From NCBI RefSeq assembly GCF_007830595.1, contig NZ_VLLD01000007.1: a DNA stretch of 64,000 nucleotides, one strand, 5' to 3'. Below the pieces are notes generated by a model. The model was not told the origin of the DNA. It ran no database searches and worked only from the letters and a program-made list of their open reading frames with translations. The translations under genes were made by a program, and so were the position numbers. The DNA is from Treponema_B putidum (GTDB taxonomy: Bacteria > Spirochaetota > Spirochaetia > Treponematales > Treponemataceae). Below are positions 7,402-15,606 of the stretch, piece after piece (the first letter of the stretch is position 1; every line of letters starts with the position of its first letter).

Positions 7402-7950
7402 GTGAAGAAAAATTATGTAAAAACAGTACTCTGTGTGCCGGTGTTTTTGTGGATTATGGGAGCTTCCGTTCTTTTTGCCCAAGAGGTTGAGGATGAACCT
7501 AAGAGAGAAAAAGACGGCTTTCATTGGTCTTTGGGTATTTCGGCGGAAGGGAATATGAATGTACCGAAAGGCTATGCCTTGGGTGCAGGTCTTTACGGAA
7601 TGTTTGTACTGCCTGATTGGGTAAAGGCCGGCAGGTTTTCAGCCGGTGTAAAGCTCTTGTATTCGACGGGATTTAAAAGATACGGACTTCTTGATACGGC
7701 TCTTTTATTCCGCTGGAACTTCTATGATTTTGCAAAGTTTAAAACCTGCGATTCGGGCTTTTTTGTTCAGGCGGAAGGAGGCGTTTCCTTAGGCTGGAAC
7801 GGAAAGGCCGCAAAACCATTTGTATTCGGTTTGGGAGAAGGAACATTCGGTTACCGCTTTGCAGTAAAAAACTTTTTTATCGAACCATATATAAGAGGCG
7901 GCTACCCCGTAATCTGGGCTGCCGGAATAAGCGGAGGTTTTAGAATATGA
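7402..7950 (+). CDS. Secreted beta-barrel-like protein of unknown function
   Basis: 182 residues from GTG 7402; the two ATGs just upstream run into TGA at once, so GTG is the only usable start, preceded by GGGAGAATG. There is a clear signal peptide (VPVFLWIMGASVLFAQ, cleavage after A). The mature part is rich in alternating aromatic/polar strands (GYALGAGLYGMFVLP, FFIEPYIRGGYPVIW) and ends in G-G-F-R-I, suggesting a small outer-membrane beta-barrel, though the family is not recognised. It overlaps the next lipoprotein gene by 4 nt (ATGA), so they form one unit. Its signal-peptide region is duplicated at 6414. Confidence 0.7.
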   Translation: MKKNYVKTVLCVPVFLWIMGASVLFAQEVEDEPKREKDGFHWSLGISAEGNMNVPKGYALGAGLYGMFVLPDWVKAGRFSAGVKLLYSTGFKRYGLLDTALLFRWNFYDFAKFKTCDSGFFVQAEGGVSLGWNGKAAKPFVFGLGEGTFGYRFAVKNFFIEPYIRGGYPVIWAAGISGGFRI

Positions 7951-9286
7951 AAAAACATAAAGGTAAGATTTTAGTTTTATTTTTGGCGGTACTTTTAGTA
8001 TCGGTTATGTCTTGTGAAAACCCGTTTTTAAAGAAGATGTTGGTTGAAGAGGAAAAGGGAAAAACCGTACCGGCAGCCCCTGAAAAACCGCATGCCCCTT
8101 TATCGAAGGCGGCGCTTCGCTCATCTTAAGTCACGATAAACTTGACATTACAGTTAAGGCAACAACCGCCGATAGTACCCCCGTTACAGTTGAAGGCTGT
8201 ACCGAGACAACACTCCCAAGCGGTGCCAAAACCGTGCTGCACGCAAAAGGCACTGTCGTTATCCTTAAAGGCAAAATCAAAGAGCTGATCTGCAGCAGCA
8301 ACCGGCTCACCGCCCTTAACGTGCAGGGCTTAACCGCTTTGCAAGAGCTGGACTGCGACTGGAATAAACTCACCGAGCTTAACGTACAGGGCTTAACCGC
8401 CTTGCAAGGGCTGTCCTGCTGGGGCAATCAGCTTACTGAACTTAATGTACAGGGCTTAACCGCTTTGAAAAGGCTGCACTGCGGCAGCAACCGGCTGACC
8501 GCTCTTAACGTGCAGGGCTTAACCGCTTTGAAATATCTGAGCTGCTGGGAAAATCAGCTGACCGCCCTTAACGTGCAGGGCTTAACCGCTTTGCAATGGC
8601 TGTACTGCGACGACAATCAGCTGACCGTCCTTAACGTGCAGGGCTTAAACGCTTTGCAAGGGCTGATCTGCTACGAAAATCAGCTTACCACGCTTAACGT
8701 ACAAGGCTGTACCGCTTTGCAAGAGCTGCTCTGCTACCGCAATCAGCTGACCGCCCTTAACGTGCAGGGCTTAACCGCTTTGCAAACGCTGAAGTGCTAC
8801 GGCAATCAACTCACCGAGCTTAAGGTGCAGGGCTTAACCGCTTTGCAAGGGCTGTGGTGCTACAACAATCAGCTTACCGAACTTAATGTGCAGGGCTTAA
8901 CCGCTTTGCGAGCGCTGTGGTGCGGCGTAAATCGGCTAACCGAACTTAACGTGCAGGGCTTAACCGCTTTGCAAGAGCTGTACTGTGACAGAAATCAGCT
9001 CACCGCTCTTGACGTGCAGGGCTTAACCGCTTTGCAAGGGCTGTGGTGCTACAGCAATAAACTTAATGCAGACGCATTTAAAAAGCTCTTTGACGATTTG
9101 CCGGTGCGGGCGGATAGCGATGATGCGAAGTGTTATCTTTACACCGAAGAAACCGGCGTTAGCGAAGGCAATCACACGGACTTTACCGCTCCGCAAGACT
9201 TAAAGGATGCCTTTGATAATGCTAAAAATAACAAGAAGTGGAAGATGTATAAGATGAATGGAAGCTGGCCCGGGGTTGAGATTTAA
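7947..9286 (+). pseudogene. Leucine-rich-repeat lipoprotein, frameshifted (LrrA/BspA-like)
   Basis: ATG 7947 begins a lipoprotein signal (lipobox V-M-S-C, Cys23) that runs to TAA 8127-8129. The rest of the gene continues in another frame: from about 8102 this reads E-G-G-A-S-L-I-L-S-H-D-K and then 12 leucine-rich repeats to TAA 9284-9286. A missing base near 8103-8106 (TATCGAAGGC where TATCGGAAGGC would restore the frame) explains the break. Repaired, it would be a ~446-residue surface lipoprotein like Treponema LRR proteins involved in attachment. As read, only a 60-residue lipopeptide is made, unless the shift is a phase switch or a sequencing error. Confidence 0.8.
8300..9055 (+). repeat. 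Twelve 63-bp leucine-rich repeat units
   Basis: Twelve contiguous 63-bp units each encode 21 residues of the form N-x-L-T-x-L-N-V-Q-G-L-T-A-L-x-x-L-x-C-x-x. The V-Q-G-L-T-A-L part is almost invariant in DNA as well as protein; variable positions are concentrated before and after the conserved cysteine. Such near-identical units can expand or contract by recombination. Confidence 0.9.
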
Positions 9287-9287
9287 T

Positions 9288-9365
9288 TCTAGTTGGTAAT
9301 TCGGTTTAATGTGTAATGGGTAATCGCCTACTTAATTACAAATTACACATTACCGATTAAAAAAT
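9288..9365. repeat. AT-rich GGTAAT inverted repeat, second copy
   Basis: TAATGTGTAAT at 9307-9317 pairs with 9342-9352, and TCGGT 9301-9305 pairs with ACCGA 9352-9356. Sequence and position (directly after an accessory gene) match the 7318-7387 element. Confidence 0.6.
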
Positions 9366-9428
9366 ATAATTATTTTTAAACCGCCGTATTGAACTTTTAG
9401 GGCTTTTTGAGTATAATTCTTTCCTGTT

Positions 9429-9502
9429 GATCCGTTAGCTCAGTTGGATAGAGCGGCTGCCTCCTAAGCAGCAGGTCGGACGTTCGAATCGTCTACGGGT
9501 CA
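9429..9502 (+). tRNA. tRNA-Arg (CCU)
   Basis: Cloverleaf: acceptor arm GATCCGT (9429-9435) pairs with ACGGGTC (9495-9501) with one G-U-type pair; the D arm includes TAGCTCAGTTGGATAGAGC; the anticodon stem GCTGC/GCAGC closes the loop CTCCTAA with anticodon CCT; the T arm contains GTTCGAATC. The 3' CCA is not encoded. A T-run follows at 9504, a possible terminator. Its last 10 bases overlap the stop-codon end of the minus-strand cytidine deaminase gene. Confidence 0.93.
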
Positions 9503-9909
9503 TTTTTTAATTCATGCAGGGCGTCAAAGGGATAAATTCCTTTAACGTCCGTCAGCACTACATTATCGAGCGAAGAACCGAAGATTACCGGTATATCTCC
9601 GCCCATAAATTCCGAAATAACCTGCCTGCAGGCTCCGCAGGGGCTTACAGGGTAGTCCGCATCCGGCGTTGCAATGGCGATGGCCTTAAAATCCATTTTT
9701 CCTTCAGAAACGGCTTTAAAGATTGCAGTCCGCTCTGCACAGTTTGTAAGGCCGTATGAGCGGTTTTCGATGTTTACACCCGTTACAATAGAACCGTCTT
9801 CCAACAAAATAGCCGCACCCACATGAAAATTGGAGTAGGGGGCATAGGCCTTTTTTGCAGCCTCAAGGGCTGTTTTGAATAAATTTTCTAACTGACTTGA
9901 AATTTCCAT
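9493..9909 (-). CDS. cdd: Cytidine deaminase
   Basis: 138 residues, the usual length of homotetrameric bacterial cytidine deaminases. It hydrolyses cytidine and deoxycytidine to uridine and deoxyuridine in pyrimidine salvage. The zinc site is clear: T-N-C-A-E-R at about 57-62 supplies Cys and the catalytic Glu, and P-C-G-A-C-R-Q supplies two more Cys. The substrate-binding motif A-Y-A-P-Y-S-N-F-H-V-G-A-A is at about 21-33. The 3' end overlaps tRNA-Arg antisense by 10 nt. The start has no Shine-Dalgarno; a TATACT box ends 6 nt upstream on the minus strand, so the message may be leaderless. Confidence 0.95.
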   Translation of the reverse strand: MEISSQLENLFKTALEAAKKAYAPYSNFHVGAAILLEDGSIVTGVNIENRSYGLTNCAERTAIFKAVSEGKMDFKAIAIATPDADYPVSPCGACRQVISEFMGGDIPVIFGSSLDNVVLTDVKGIYPFDALHELKNDP

Positions 9910-9925
9910 AAAAGTAGTATATCAT
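9897..9925 (+). promoter_or_regulatory. Promoter of the 9933 gene (divergent from cdd)
   Basis: TTGAAA at 9897-9902, a 17-nt spacer and TATCAT at 9920-9925. ATG 9933 is only 7 nt beyond the -10 box. On the other strand cdd has TATACT ending 6 nt before its ATG 9909 with a weak TTTAAA 17 nt further up. The two promoters therefore overlap in opposite directions. Confidence 0.65.
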
Positions 9926-9932
9926 ATTTTTC

Positions 9933-11057
9933 ATGTTATTTAAAGGAAAAAATAAATTTATTTTTATTGCTGTAATCATTCTTCTTGTTATATATATTTT
10001 TGCCGCTGCGGTTCCGATGAAGGAAAATGTCTATCTTATGCCTGAGTGGGCATCTCCCATACCTCAAGTTCAAAACGACGAAATTTATTCCAGAGAGGCA
10101 GGTGCATCTTCAGATGAGCTTAAACAAAAATTTGCCGGAAAGACTCCGATTGCTTTTTCTTTGGGGAACTCGTTCGGATATTTTGCCGAAGACGGCGAAA
10201 TTTTACGGGCCGAAACGGCTGAATCAAGATTTAGTGCTTCTTTTTATGCTTGGACAAAGTATCCCCAAAAGCCTCTTTTTACCGATATTTATAAACCGGA
10301 CGAATTCGATATTCAAAAGCCTTTTTTGAGAATTGATGAGCCTGGTTATGTTTACCTTGATAAGGATAGAATTTTTTTGTTTAAACCCGAAGGTTCTTCT
10401 CTTTCTCAATATGATAAGACCGGAAAAGAACTTTGGACTTATACGCATACTTCTCCTATTACGGCTTTTCAGTCATCTAAGGCAGGCTGTGTGATAGGCC
10501 ATTCGGATGGGCTTTTAGTATGTCTCGATTCTGACGGAAACACTCTTTTTAGCTTTTACCCGGGGGGCAGTACCTATCAAGCCGTAATGGGGGCTGCAAT
10601 CTCTGAAGACGGAAAACAGGTTTTGTGCCTATGCGGCCTTAATAAACAAAGGGTGGTGCTTATAAATGTGCTTGACCATCAGCATAAAATAGTATTTCAT
10701 TATTATTTTGAACGGGATTTGAGAAGACAGACCTTTGCTTCATTTGATGAGTCCGGCTCTTTTGCAGTCTTTGAGTCTGCTGACGGTATAGGTATAATAG
10801 ATTGCAAAAGTTTGAAACTTTCTATTATCAAAGAAGACGGTTTTATAATAGGCATGGGAATTCAAAGTGAAAGAAACCTTCTTACAGTGTTGGTTCAAAA
10901 AGAAAACGAATGTTCCCTTCTTTTAATCGATCCGCCTAATTTTATGATGGGAAAAACGAAGTTCAATTCTAAAAATGCTTTTTTAATTCAAAAAGAAAAT
11001 AAAATTTATATAGGCACGGATGATAAGATTGCTGCATTTGAAATAAGGGGGCTTTAA
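9933..11057 (+). CDS. Membrane-anchored protein, beta-propeller-like
   Basis: 374 residues. One N-terminal membrane helix (residues ~8-28, FIFIAVIILLVIYIFAAAV) is followed by an exported domain with recurring short repeats in which a Gly/Asp turn follows beta-strand text (GYVYLDKDRIFLFKPEGSS, GCVIGHSDGLLVCLDSDGN), reminiscent of WD40/PQQ-like propellers. The family is not recognised. The next gene, a degenerate M23 protein, begins at the base after this stop, so the two are translationally coupled and probably work together at the envelope. The start lacks a ribosome-binding site and fits a leaderless mRNA. Confidence 0.7.
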   Translation: MLFKGKNKFIFIAVIILLVIYIFAAAVPMKENVYLMPEWASPIPQVQNDEIYSREAGASSDELKQKFAGKTPIAFSLGNSFGYFAEDGEILRAETAESRFSASFYAWTKYPQKPLFTDIYKPDEFDIQKPFLRIDEPGYVYLDKDRIFLFKPEGSSLSQYDKTGKELWTYTHTSPITAFQSSKAGCVIGHSDGLLVCLDSDGNTLFSFYPGGSTYQAVMGAAISEDGKQVLCLCGLNKQRVVLINVLDHQHKIVFHYYFERDLRRQTFASFDESGSFAVFESADGIGIIDCKSLKLSIIKEDGFIIGMGIQSERNLLTVLVQKENECSLLLIDPPNFMMGKTKFNSKNAFLIQKENKIYIGTDDKIAAFEIRGL

Positions 11058-11921
11058 ATGAAAAAAAATATATATAAATTTTTATTTTTTGTTCTGTTTT
11101 TTAATTCTTACGCCTTTGAGTGGCCTGTCGAAATTCCTTCCCTTTTACGCTTATTCGGGCAAAGAGACGGTGATGGTAAGGCCTTTTCTCAATCCGCAGT
11201 ATTTGCAGATACGGACATTGTTAGAGCTTCAGGCTACGGTAAACATTTAATAAGTATTGAAGAAAAAAACAGTACCCGCTTTTTTCCCAGTACCTTGGGA
11301 AATGCTCTTATCTTTATAGATGATGAAGGACTCCAAACTATTTACGGAAATCTTACCGATACAAATGTTTTTACTTCACGAGAACAAACCGAATCGGGTT
11401 CAATAATCGGGCATACCGGAAATTCGGCATGGACGGAAGAAAACTCCTTAATTTTTCAGGTTGTGGATGTCCGCAATGATGTTTTAATAAATCCTCTTTT
11501 ATTTATGCCTGAAATTGAAGAAAAAATACCGCCTCAAATTCAAAATACTGTTTTAGTAAGTTCCGATAATCAGCAAATAAATTTGGAAACTATAAAAAAA
11601 ATAAAGCAAGGATCATATGATCTTTATTCTTCGGTCTTTGATTTTATAGAAAAAGACGGCCCCGTCCTAGCCCCTTTTAGAATTACGGTTTCTATCAATG
11701 GAATGAATATCGCCGACCTTCCATTTGAAGTTTTAAGTTCCGACGGAAAATCCCTTTATTTTAAAAACAAAAAAACGTCTCTATCTCTTTTATATCAAAA
11801 GGACGGCAGAATACATTTAGGAAAAATAAATTTGCCTTCAGGAAAAATAGAGCTTATAATCACCGCCTTTGATAAGGGCGGAAACGAAAAAAGTTCTTCT
11901 TTTATTTTTCAGGTAGAATAG
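11058..11921 (+). CDS. Degenerate M23 (LytM-like) peptidase-fold protein
   Basis: 287 residues with a signal peptide (FYKFLFFV-type hydrophobic core, ending near S-Y-A). Residues ~50-150 follow the M23/LytM outline: GYGKHLISIEE, then NALIFIDDEGLQTIYGNL, then GSIIGHTGNSAW and LIFQVVD. In active enzymes these blocks carry H-x(3)-D and H-x-H zinc ligands; here the final block is L-I-F-Q in place of H-L-H-F and the first His/Asp are absent, so zinc hydrolase activity is unlikely. By analogy with degenerate LytM proteins it may regulate a real amidase. The C-terminal half is beta-rich and unrecognised. Confidence 0.7.
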   Translation: MKKNIYKFLFFVLFFNSYAFEWPVEIPSLLRLFGQRDGDGKAFSQSAVFADTDIVRASGYGKHLISIEEKNSTRFFPSTLGNALIFIDDEGLQTIYGNLTDTNVFTSREQTESGSIIGHTGNSAWTEENSLIFQVVDVRNDVLINPLLFMPEIEEKIPPQIQNTVLVSSDNQQINLETIKKIKQGSYDLYSSVFDFIEKDGPVLAPFRITVSINGMNIADLPFEVLSSDGKSLYFKNKKTSLSLLYQKDGRIHLGKINLPSGKIELIITAFDKGGNEKSSSFIFQVE

Positions 11922-11953
11922 CAAGTTAACTTAAGTAAACTGATGAGCAAGGC

Positions 11954-12715
11954 TCACTTGTAAAAAGAGGATATTCTTTCCATTTCTTTTTTTATATCAA
12001 TATCCCAATATTCCAAGCAGATAGGGCAGTTGAGCCGATATTTTTCTAACAGCTTAGACAGTTTTGTAAAGTCTTCTTTTGAGACGGGATTATGGAGATC
12101 GCTTTTTCCGTCATTGGAATGAAGATGCATGTAGGCTATGTGCTTTTGATTATTTGAAAACCAGTTTTCGAGTTTTTCGCCTGAGACCATGGCATGTCCC
12201 AAGTCTAGGTTTAATTTTACCTTAGGCAAGGCAACCGCTTCTATAAGTTTTGCACTAAGGCGGCTGTCCTTTTCGCATACGTTTTCTAAAACCACACAGC
12301 CGTTAAAGCCTGAATTTTCTACGGCCTCGTTAAAAAATTCCGCATTGTTTTTTAAGAACAAATCGAATTTAAAATCTTCTTTAAACCAAGGCATAATCTG
12401 TGTATGAAAAATTATAAAGTCCAGGTTTAAGAGCTTTGCAAAAAATAAATCCCTCTTGTACATTTTTCTGCTGTAAGCGGCTATGTCCCTATTAAAAGAA
12501 GCTATATTTAAATCGATAAAGCTGCCGTGCATGGATTTTATTCCTTTTAAAGATGGCAGCTTTTTTTCGTATTCGTTTAAAAGAGAGTATATCTCCGAGT
12601 CGGTTAAACAAGGTTCGGTAAAATCTTGAAGCTCAACTCCTAAATTAAGGTCATTAAAAAGATTAAGATCAAAATCGGCGATTGTCCGAATGGCCTTAAT
12701 CAGCTTATTTTTCAT
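11954..12715 (-). CDS. Sugar phosphate isomerase/epimerase-like TIM barrel
   Basis: 253 residues of the xylose-isomerase-like/AP-endonuclease-2 TIM-barrel superfamily: ADFDLNLFNDLNLGVELQDF at the N-terminus, LNLDLGHAMVSG near 170 (the D-x-G-H metal ligands), and HLHSNDGKSDLH near 200. These positions normally bind a divalent metal. Substrate is unknown. It lies 9 nt downstream of pheT and shares its operon, but a functional link is not evident. The start lacks a clear ribosome-binding site, consistent with translational coupling to pheT. Confidence 0.75.
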   Translation of the reverse strand: MKNKLIKAIRTIADFDLNLFNDLNLGVELQDFTEPCLTDSEIYSLLNEYEKKLPSLKGIKSMHGSFIDLNIASFNRDIAAYSRKMYKRDLFFAKLLNLDFIIFHTQIMPWFKEDFKFDLFLKNNAEFFNEAVENSGFNGCVVLENVCEKDSRLSAKLIEAVALPKVKLNLDLGHAMVSGEKLENWFSNNQKHIAYMHLHSNDGKSDLHNPVSKEDFTKLSKLLEKYRLNCPICLEYWDIDIKKEMERISSFYK

Positions 12716-12724
12716 AAAGAGTTT

Positions 12725-14485
12725 TTAGTTTTGAGTTTTCAAAATTTTTTCGATATTTAATTCTCCCGCAAAACAGGGAATGTTTATATCCCAATTTTCC
12801 AAAACTTTAGGATTTACCTCTCCGAATATTCCTATTTGTTCCCCATTGTAAAGAAGGCCTGCCTGCCTCCCCTGAATAAAGCGTGGATCGACGGTTTCGC
12901 AAACCTTGTATTCTATTCCGAGGTAGTATAAGAGGTTTGCCGCCTCGCTTGCTGCCGTATTAAAGTTGGCATTTTGTTCCGCCGTTAAAAAGCCTAAACT
13001 TTGGGCTGTCCTTGTGCCCGTCGCATCGGTTTTATCAAAAAAGGCTATCTTTCCGGTCTCAAATATTTTGTGGGGGTAGGCCGCATTTGCAGAACCCATC
13101 TCGGCATTTAAAAGAGAGGGGAGAATAGAGTTGCGTACAAACTGATAGTTTTCGGACATCGGGTTTGAAATCTCGATAACCGAATCCTCATCAATACACA
13201 TTCTTTCAATATAGTCCTTTTTTGAGCCCAGATAGTTAAAGATCATTTCCTGATAGCCCATGCCTGTCATAAGCCCCTTTATTTTTCGGCTTAATAGAGT
13301 TGCAGGCAAAAGTCTTCCTATTGTAAATTCGTTAGGCTTTTCGGGCGTAAAGAAATTAACGGTCTTCCCCATCATAACATCTTCGATTATGTCCACCTCA
13401 TGAAGAAAATCGTTGCGGTAGGGTGAGGGTTTTAGCATAATCTTATTGCCTGAAATTTGAGTTTCCGAGTCCATGAGCTTTAGGGCTTCGGCAATTTCTT
13501 CTGCCTTAAAAGAGGAGCCTAAGAGCTTGTTGACGGCTTCTACTGAAGTTTCTGCATTTTCTTGGAAATAAAACGGGGTAGTAAGAATTTTTCCGTATCC
13601 CGTTTCATAAGGATGTTCTATTTTAACGGGTAGAATCTTATATCCGCAGTCGGCAAAGTCGCATGCTACTATATTTGCTGAAAGTAAGATGCTTGTCATA
13701 TCGGTGCCGGTAAATTCTACAAAAAGATCTGTATCGCCTGCTTGAACTGCTCCTATCTTCGCACTGTTTATAACCGGCGGCATAGAAAGGACTTCGCCGT
13801 TTGCATCTTTCAAAATCGGAAAGAATTTTTTGCCTTCAAGTAATGAGGCGTACTCAATCCCTTTGGGGTGTTCTTTTAGTATTTTTCTGCATAAAAGAGG
13901 CTTTTCCATACCGAGCGGAGTGAATTCCGTTTTGTCGGGATCCACGGCCGTGTATTCGACCGGCCATTTTATAAGTTTGGAGCGGTAAACACCCATAGAA
14001 AACGTCTTTCTTTTTCTTCCGAAGTTGCGGCAAAGTTTTTCTTGAGTTTGGATTATGTCGGCAAGCATGAGCTCGTCTATGGGCTTCCCGGAAATTACAA
14101 AGCCTGCCGCAAAGGGACGGATGTCTTTAAGTTCCGGTGATACTTTAACCGTACGGTCAGCTGAGTCTTGCATTTTTTCTTTTGATGAAAGGAAGCTCTG
14201 ATAGCTTTTTGTATTTGAAGTCCCTCCTGCATGAATGCGTAAAAGCCTTGCAAGGCCTGCCGTAGACCATAGGTCGGGGCGGTTGGTGTCATTTAATTCT
14301 ATCTTAATTATACGCTCTTTTTCGGGAAGAGCCGTGTCCGGTTTTTCGTCAAGCTCTGCCTTTGCAGATGTTAAAATTTCTTCAAGTTTATCGTAATCGT
14401 AATTGTGCTTTGCTCCGAGCTTTGCTTCTAGCTTTGCTCCTAGCAATTTAAAAAAAAGGCTTTCATTTACTTCAATTTTGGGCAT
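12725..14485 (-). CDS. pheT: Phenylalanyl-tRNA synthetase beta subunit (archaeal/spirochete type)
   Basis: 586 residues, much shorter than the ~800-residue beta chain of most bacteria and like the archaeal/eukaryotic-type subunit that spirochetes are known to carry. Markers include PKIEVNESLFFKLLG at the start, the NDTNRPDLWSTAGLARLLR block (~70-88), SPYRNDFLHEVDIIEDVMM (~330-350, B5-like) and VRNSILPSLLNAE (~430). The beta subunit supports Phe-tRNA charging and editing together with PheS, which is not in this window. A GGAGG site 8 nt before ATG 14485 sets the start. A large N-terminal anticodon-like domain of bacterial PheT is absent. Confidence 0.93.
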   Translation of the reverse strand: MPKIEVNESLFFKLLGAKLEAKLGAKHNYDYDKLEEILTSAKAELDEKPDTALPEKERIIKIELNDTNRPDLWSTAGLARLLRIHAGGTSNTKSYQSFLSSKEKMQDSADRTVKVSPELKDIRPFAAGFVISGKPIDELMLADIIQTQEKLCRNFGRKRKTFSMGVYRSKLIKWPVEYTAVDPDKTEFTPLGMEKPLLCRKILKEHPKGIEYASLLEGKKFFPILKDANGEVLSMPPVINSAKIGAVQAGDTDLFVEFTGTDMTSILLSANIVACDFADCGYKILPVKIEHPYETGYGKILTTPFYFQENAETSVEAVNKLLGSSFKAEEIAEALKLMDSETQISGNKIMLKPSPYRNDFLHEVDIIEDVMMGKTVNFFTPEKPNEFTIGRLLPATLLSRKIKGLMTGMGYQEMIFNYLGSKKDYIERMCIDEDSVIEISNPMSENYQFVRNSILPSLLNAEMGSANAAYPHKIFETGKIAFFDKTDATGTRTAQSLGFLTAEQNANFNTAASEAANLLYYLGIEYKVCETVDPRFIQGRQAGLLYNGEQIGIFGEVNPKVLENWDINIPCFAGELNIEKILKTQN

Positions 14486-14653
14486 TCTGTCCTCCGCAGT
14501 TAAAAAACTGGGAGGAATTATATCATAAATTATGGCTTTGTGCTATAAGGGGTGAATAGAAATGACTGTAATAGAACAAAAAATTAAAACTATGGCGATA
14601 AACGTATTTAACATAAAATTTTGACAATTCCGCTATTTTGTATGTATTTTGTA

Positions 14654-14681
14654 TTGACAAAACTTTATAATTGGGTATAAT
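14654..14681 (+). promoter_or_regulatory. ispE promoter (leaderless)
   Basis: TTGACA at 14654-14659 and TATAAT at 14676-14681, spacer 16 nt: a near-consensus sigma-70-type promoter. The -10 box ends 9 nt before ATG 14691, and no Shine-Dalgarno fits in the remaining CCTTAGAAC. A second TTGACA at 14621-14626 may form an upstream promoter. Confidence 0.75.
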
Positions 14682-14690
14682 CCTTAGAAC

Positions 14691-15542
14691 ATGATTAAAA
14701 GTGCGATCAGCCTTAAGGCTCATGCAAAAATTAATCTGCATTTGGAAGTTTTAGGAAAGAGAAGTGACGGGTTTCATGACATTGTAAGTGTTTTTGCTCC
14801 TGTTTCTCTTGACGATGAGCTTTTGATGCAAAGAATACCGGATAAAAGATGTATAGTCTTGTCCCCGCTGGCTGAATTGCCTGAGGAAAATACTATTACA
14901 AGGACTTATGAAGAGTTTAAAAACTTTACCGGTATTTCTGAAGGCATTTCCGTAAGGGTTTTAAAAAAAATCCCTGAAGGAGCCGGCCTAGGCGGCGGTT
15001 CTTCAGATGCTGCTGCTGTTCTGCATGGACTTAATGATATGTTTTCTGCCGGTTTACGGGAAGAAGAACTGAAGTCTATCGCCTTAAAAATAGGAAGCGA
15101 TGTTCCGTTTTTTTTGGAAGATGGGGCAGCGGTTGTAAGGGGCCGCGGAGAAGAAATAAAGAGGGTCTTTATTTCTTCGGATTATTTCGGGATTTTGATT
15201 TACCCCGAAGTAAAAAGCTCAACAGCCGAAGCCTACAGCCTTTTAGGCCGTAAAGAATCAGAGAGACTGAATGCTGCTTTTAATCCTGAGCTTTTTTGCG
15301 GTAAAGATTGCCGTGAATGGCCTTTTTTTAACAGTTTTGAGGATGTTCTTTTTAATAAATATCCTGCAATAAAAAAGGCAAAACTAGACCTTTTAAAATA
15401 CGGGGCCGACTTTGCTCTTATGAGCGGTGCCGGTTCTTCGGTTTTCGGGCTTTTTAAAGATGAAAAAACAGTAAAAAATGCCTATTTCAATCTTTTTGAG
15501 GAATACGGCAAATGTTTTTTTTTCTTGATACTTGCGTTCTGA
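14691..15542 (+). CDS. ispE: 4-diphosphocytidyl-2-C-methyl-D-erythritol kinase
   Basis: 283 residues. IspE phosphorylates CDP-methylerythritol in the MEP isoprenoid pathway; ispG of the same pathway is at 23.5-24.7 kb. The GHMP-kinase motifs are intact: AHAKINLHLEVLGKRSDGFHD at the N-terminus, PEGAGLGGGSSDAAA (~98-112, the ATP-binding glycine-rich motif) and LMSGAGSSVFGLF near the C-terminus. The start at 14691 follows the promoter almost directly, with no ribosome-binding site. The 3' end contains the putative spoVG promoter. Confidence 0.95.
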   Translation: MIKSAISLKAHAKINLHLEVLGKRSDGFHDIVSVFAPVSLDDELLMQRIPDKRCIVLSPLAELPEENTITRTYEEFKNFTGISEGISVRVLKKIPEGAGLGGGSSDAAAVLHGLNDMFSAGLREEELKSIALKIGSDVPFFLEDGAAVVRGRGEEIKRVFISSDYFGILIYPEVKSSTAEAYSLLGRKESERLNAAFNPELFCGKDCREWPFFNSFEDVLFNKYPAIKKAKLDLLKYGADFALMSGAGSSVFGLFKDEKTVKNAYFNLFEEYGKCFFFLILAF

Positions 15543-15560
15543 TAAAAAGCGTAGTAAAAT
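15532..15560 (+). promoter_or_regulatory. spoVG promoter inside the ispE end
   Basis: TTGCGT at 15532-15537 and TAAAAT at 15555-15560, separated by 17 nt. It lies over the ispE stop codon and serves spoVG, whose AAGGAGG site is at about 15596-15602. Confidence 0.5.
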
Positions 15561-15606
15561 ATTGGTAGGTAGAATATTACCGATATTATTATGCAAGGAG
15601 GGCAGT

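Noticed and set aside
8300..9055. Regular 63-bp repeats as a CRISPR array
   Set aside because: They are contiguous, coding and lack spacers; each unit is a 21-residue leucine-rich repeat.
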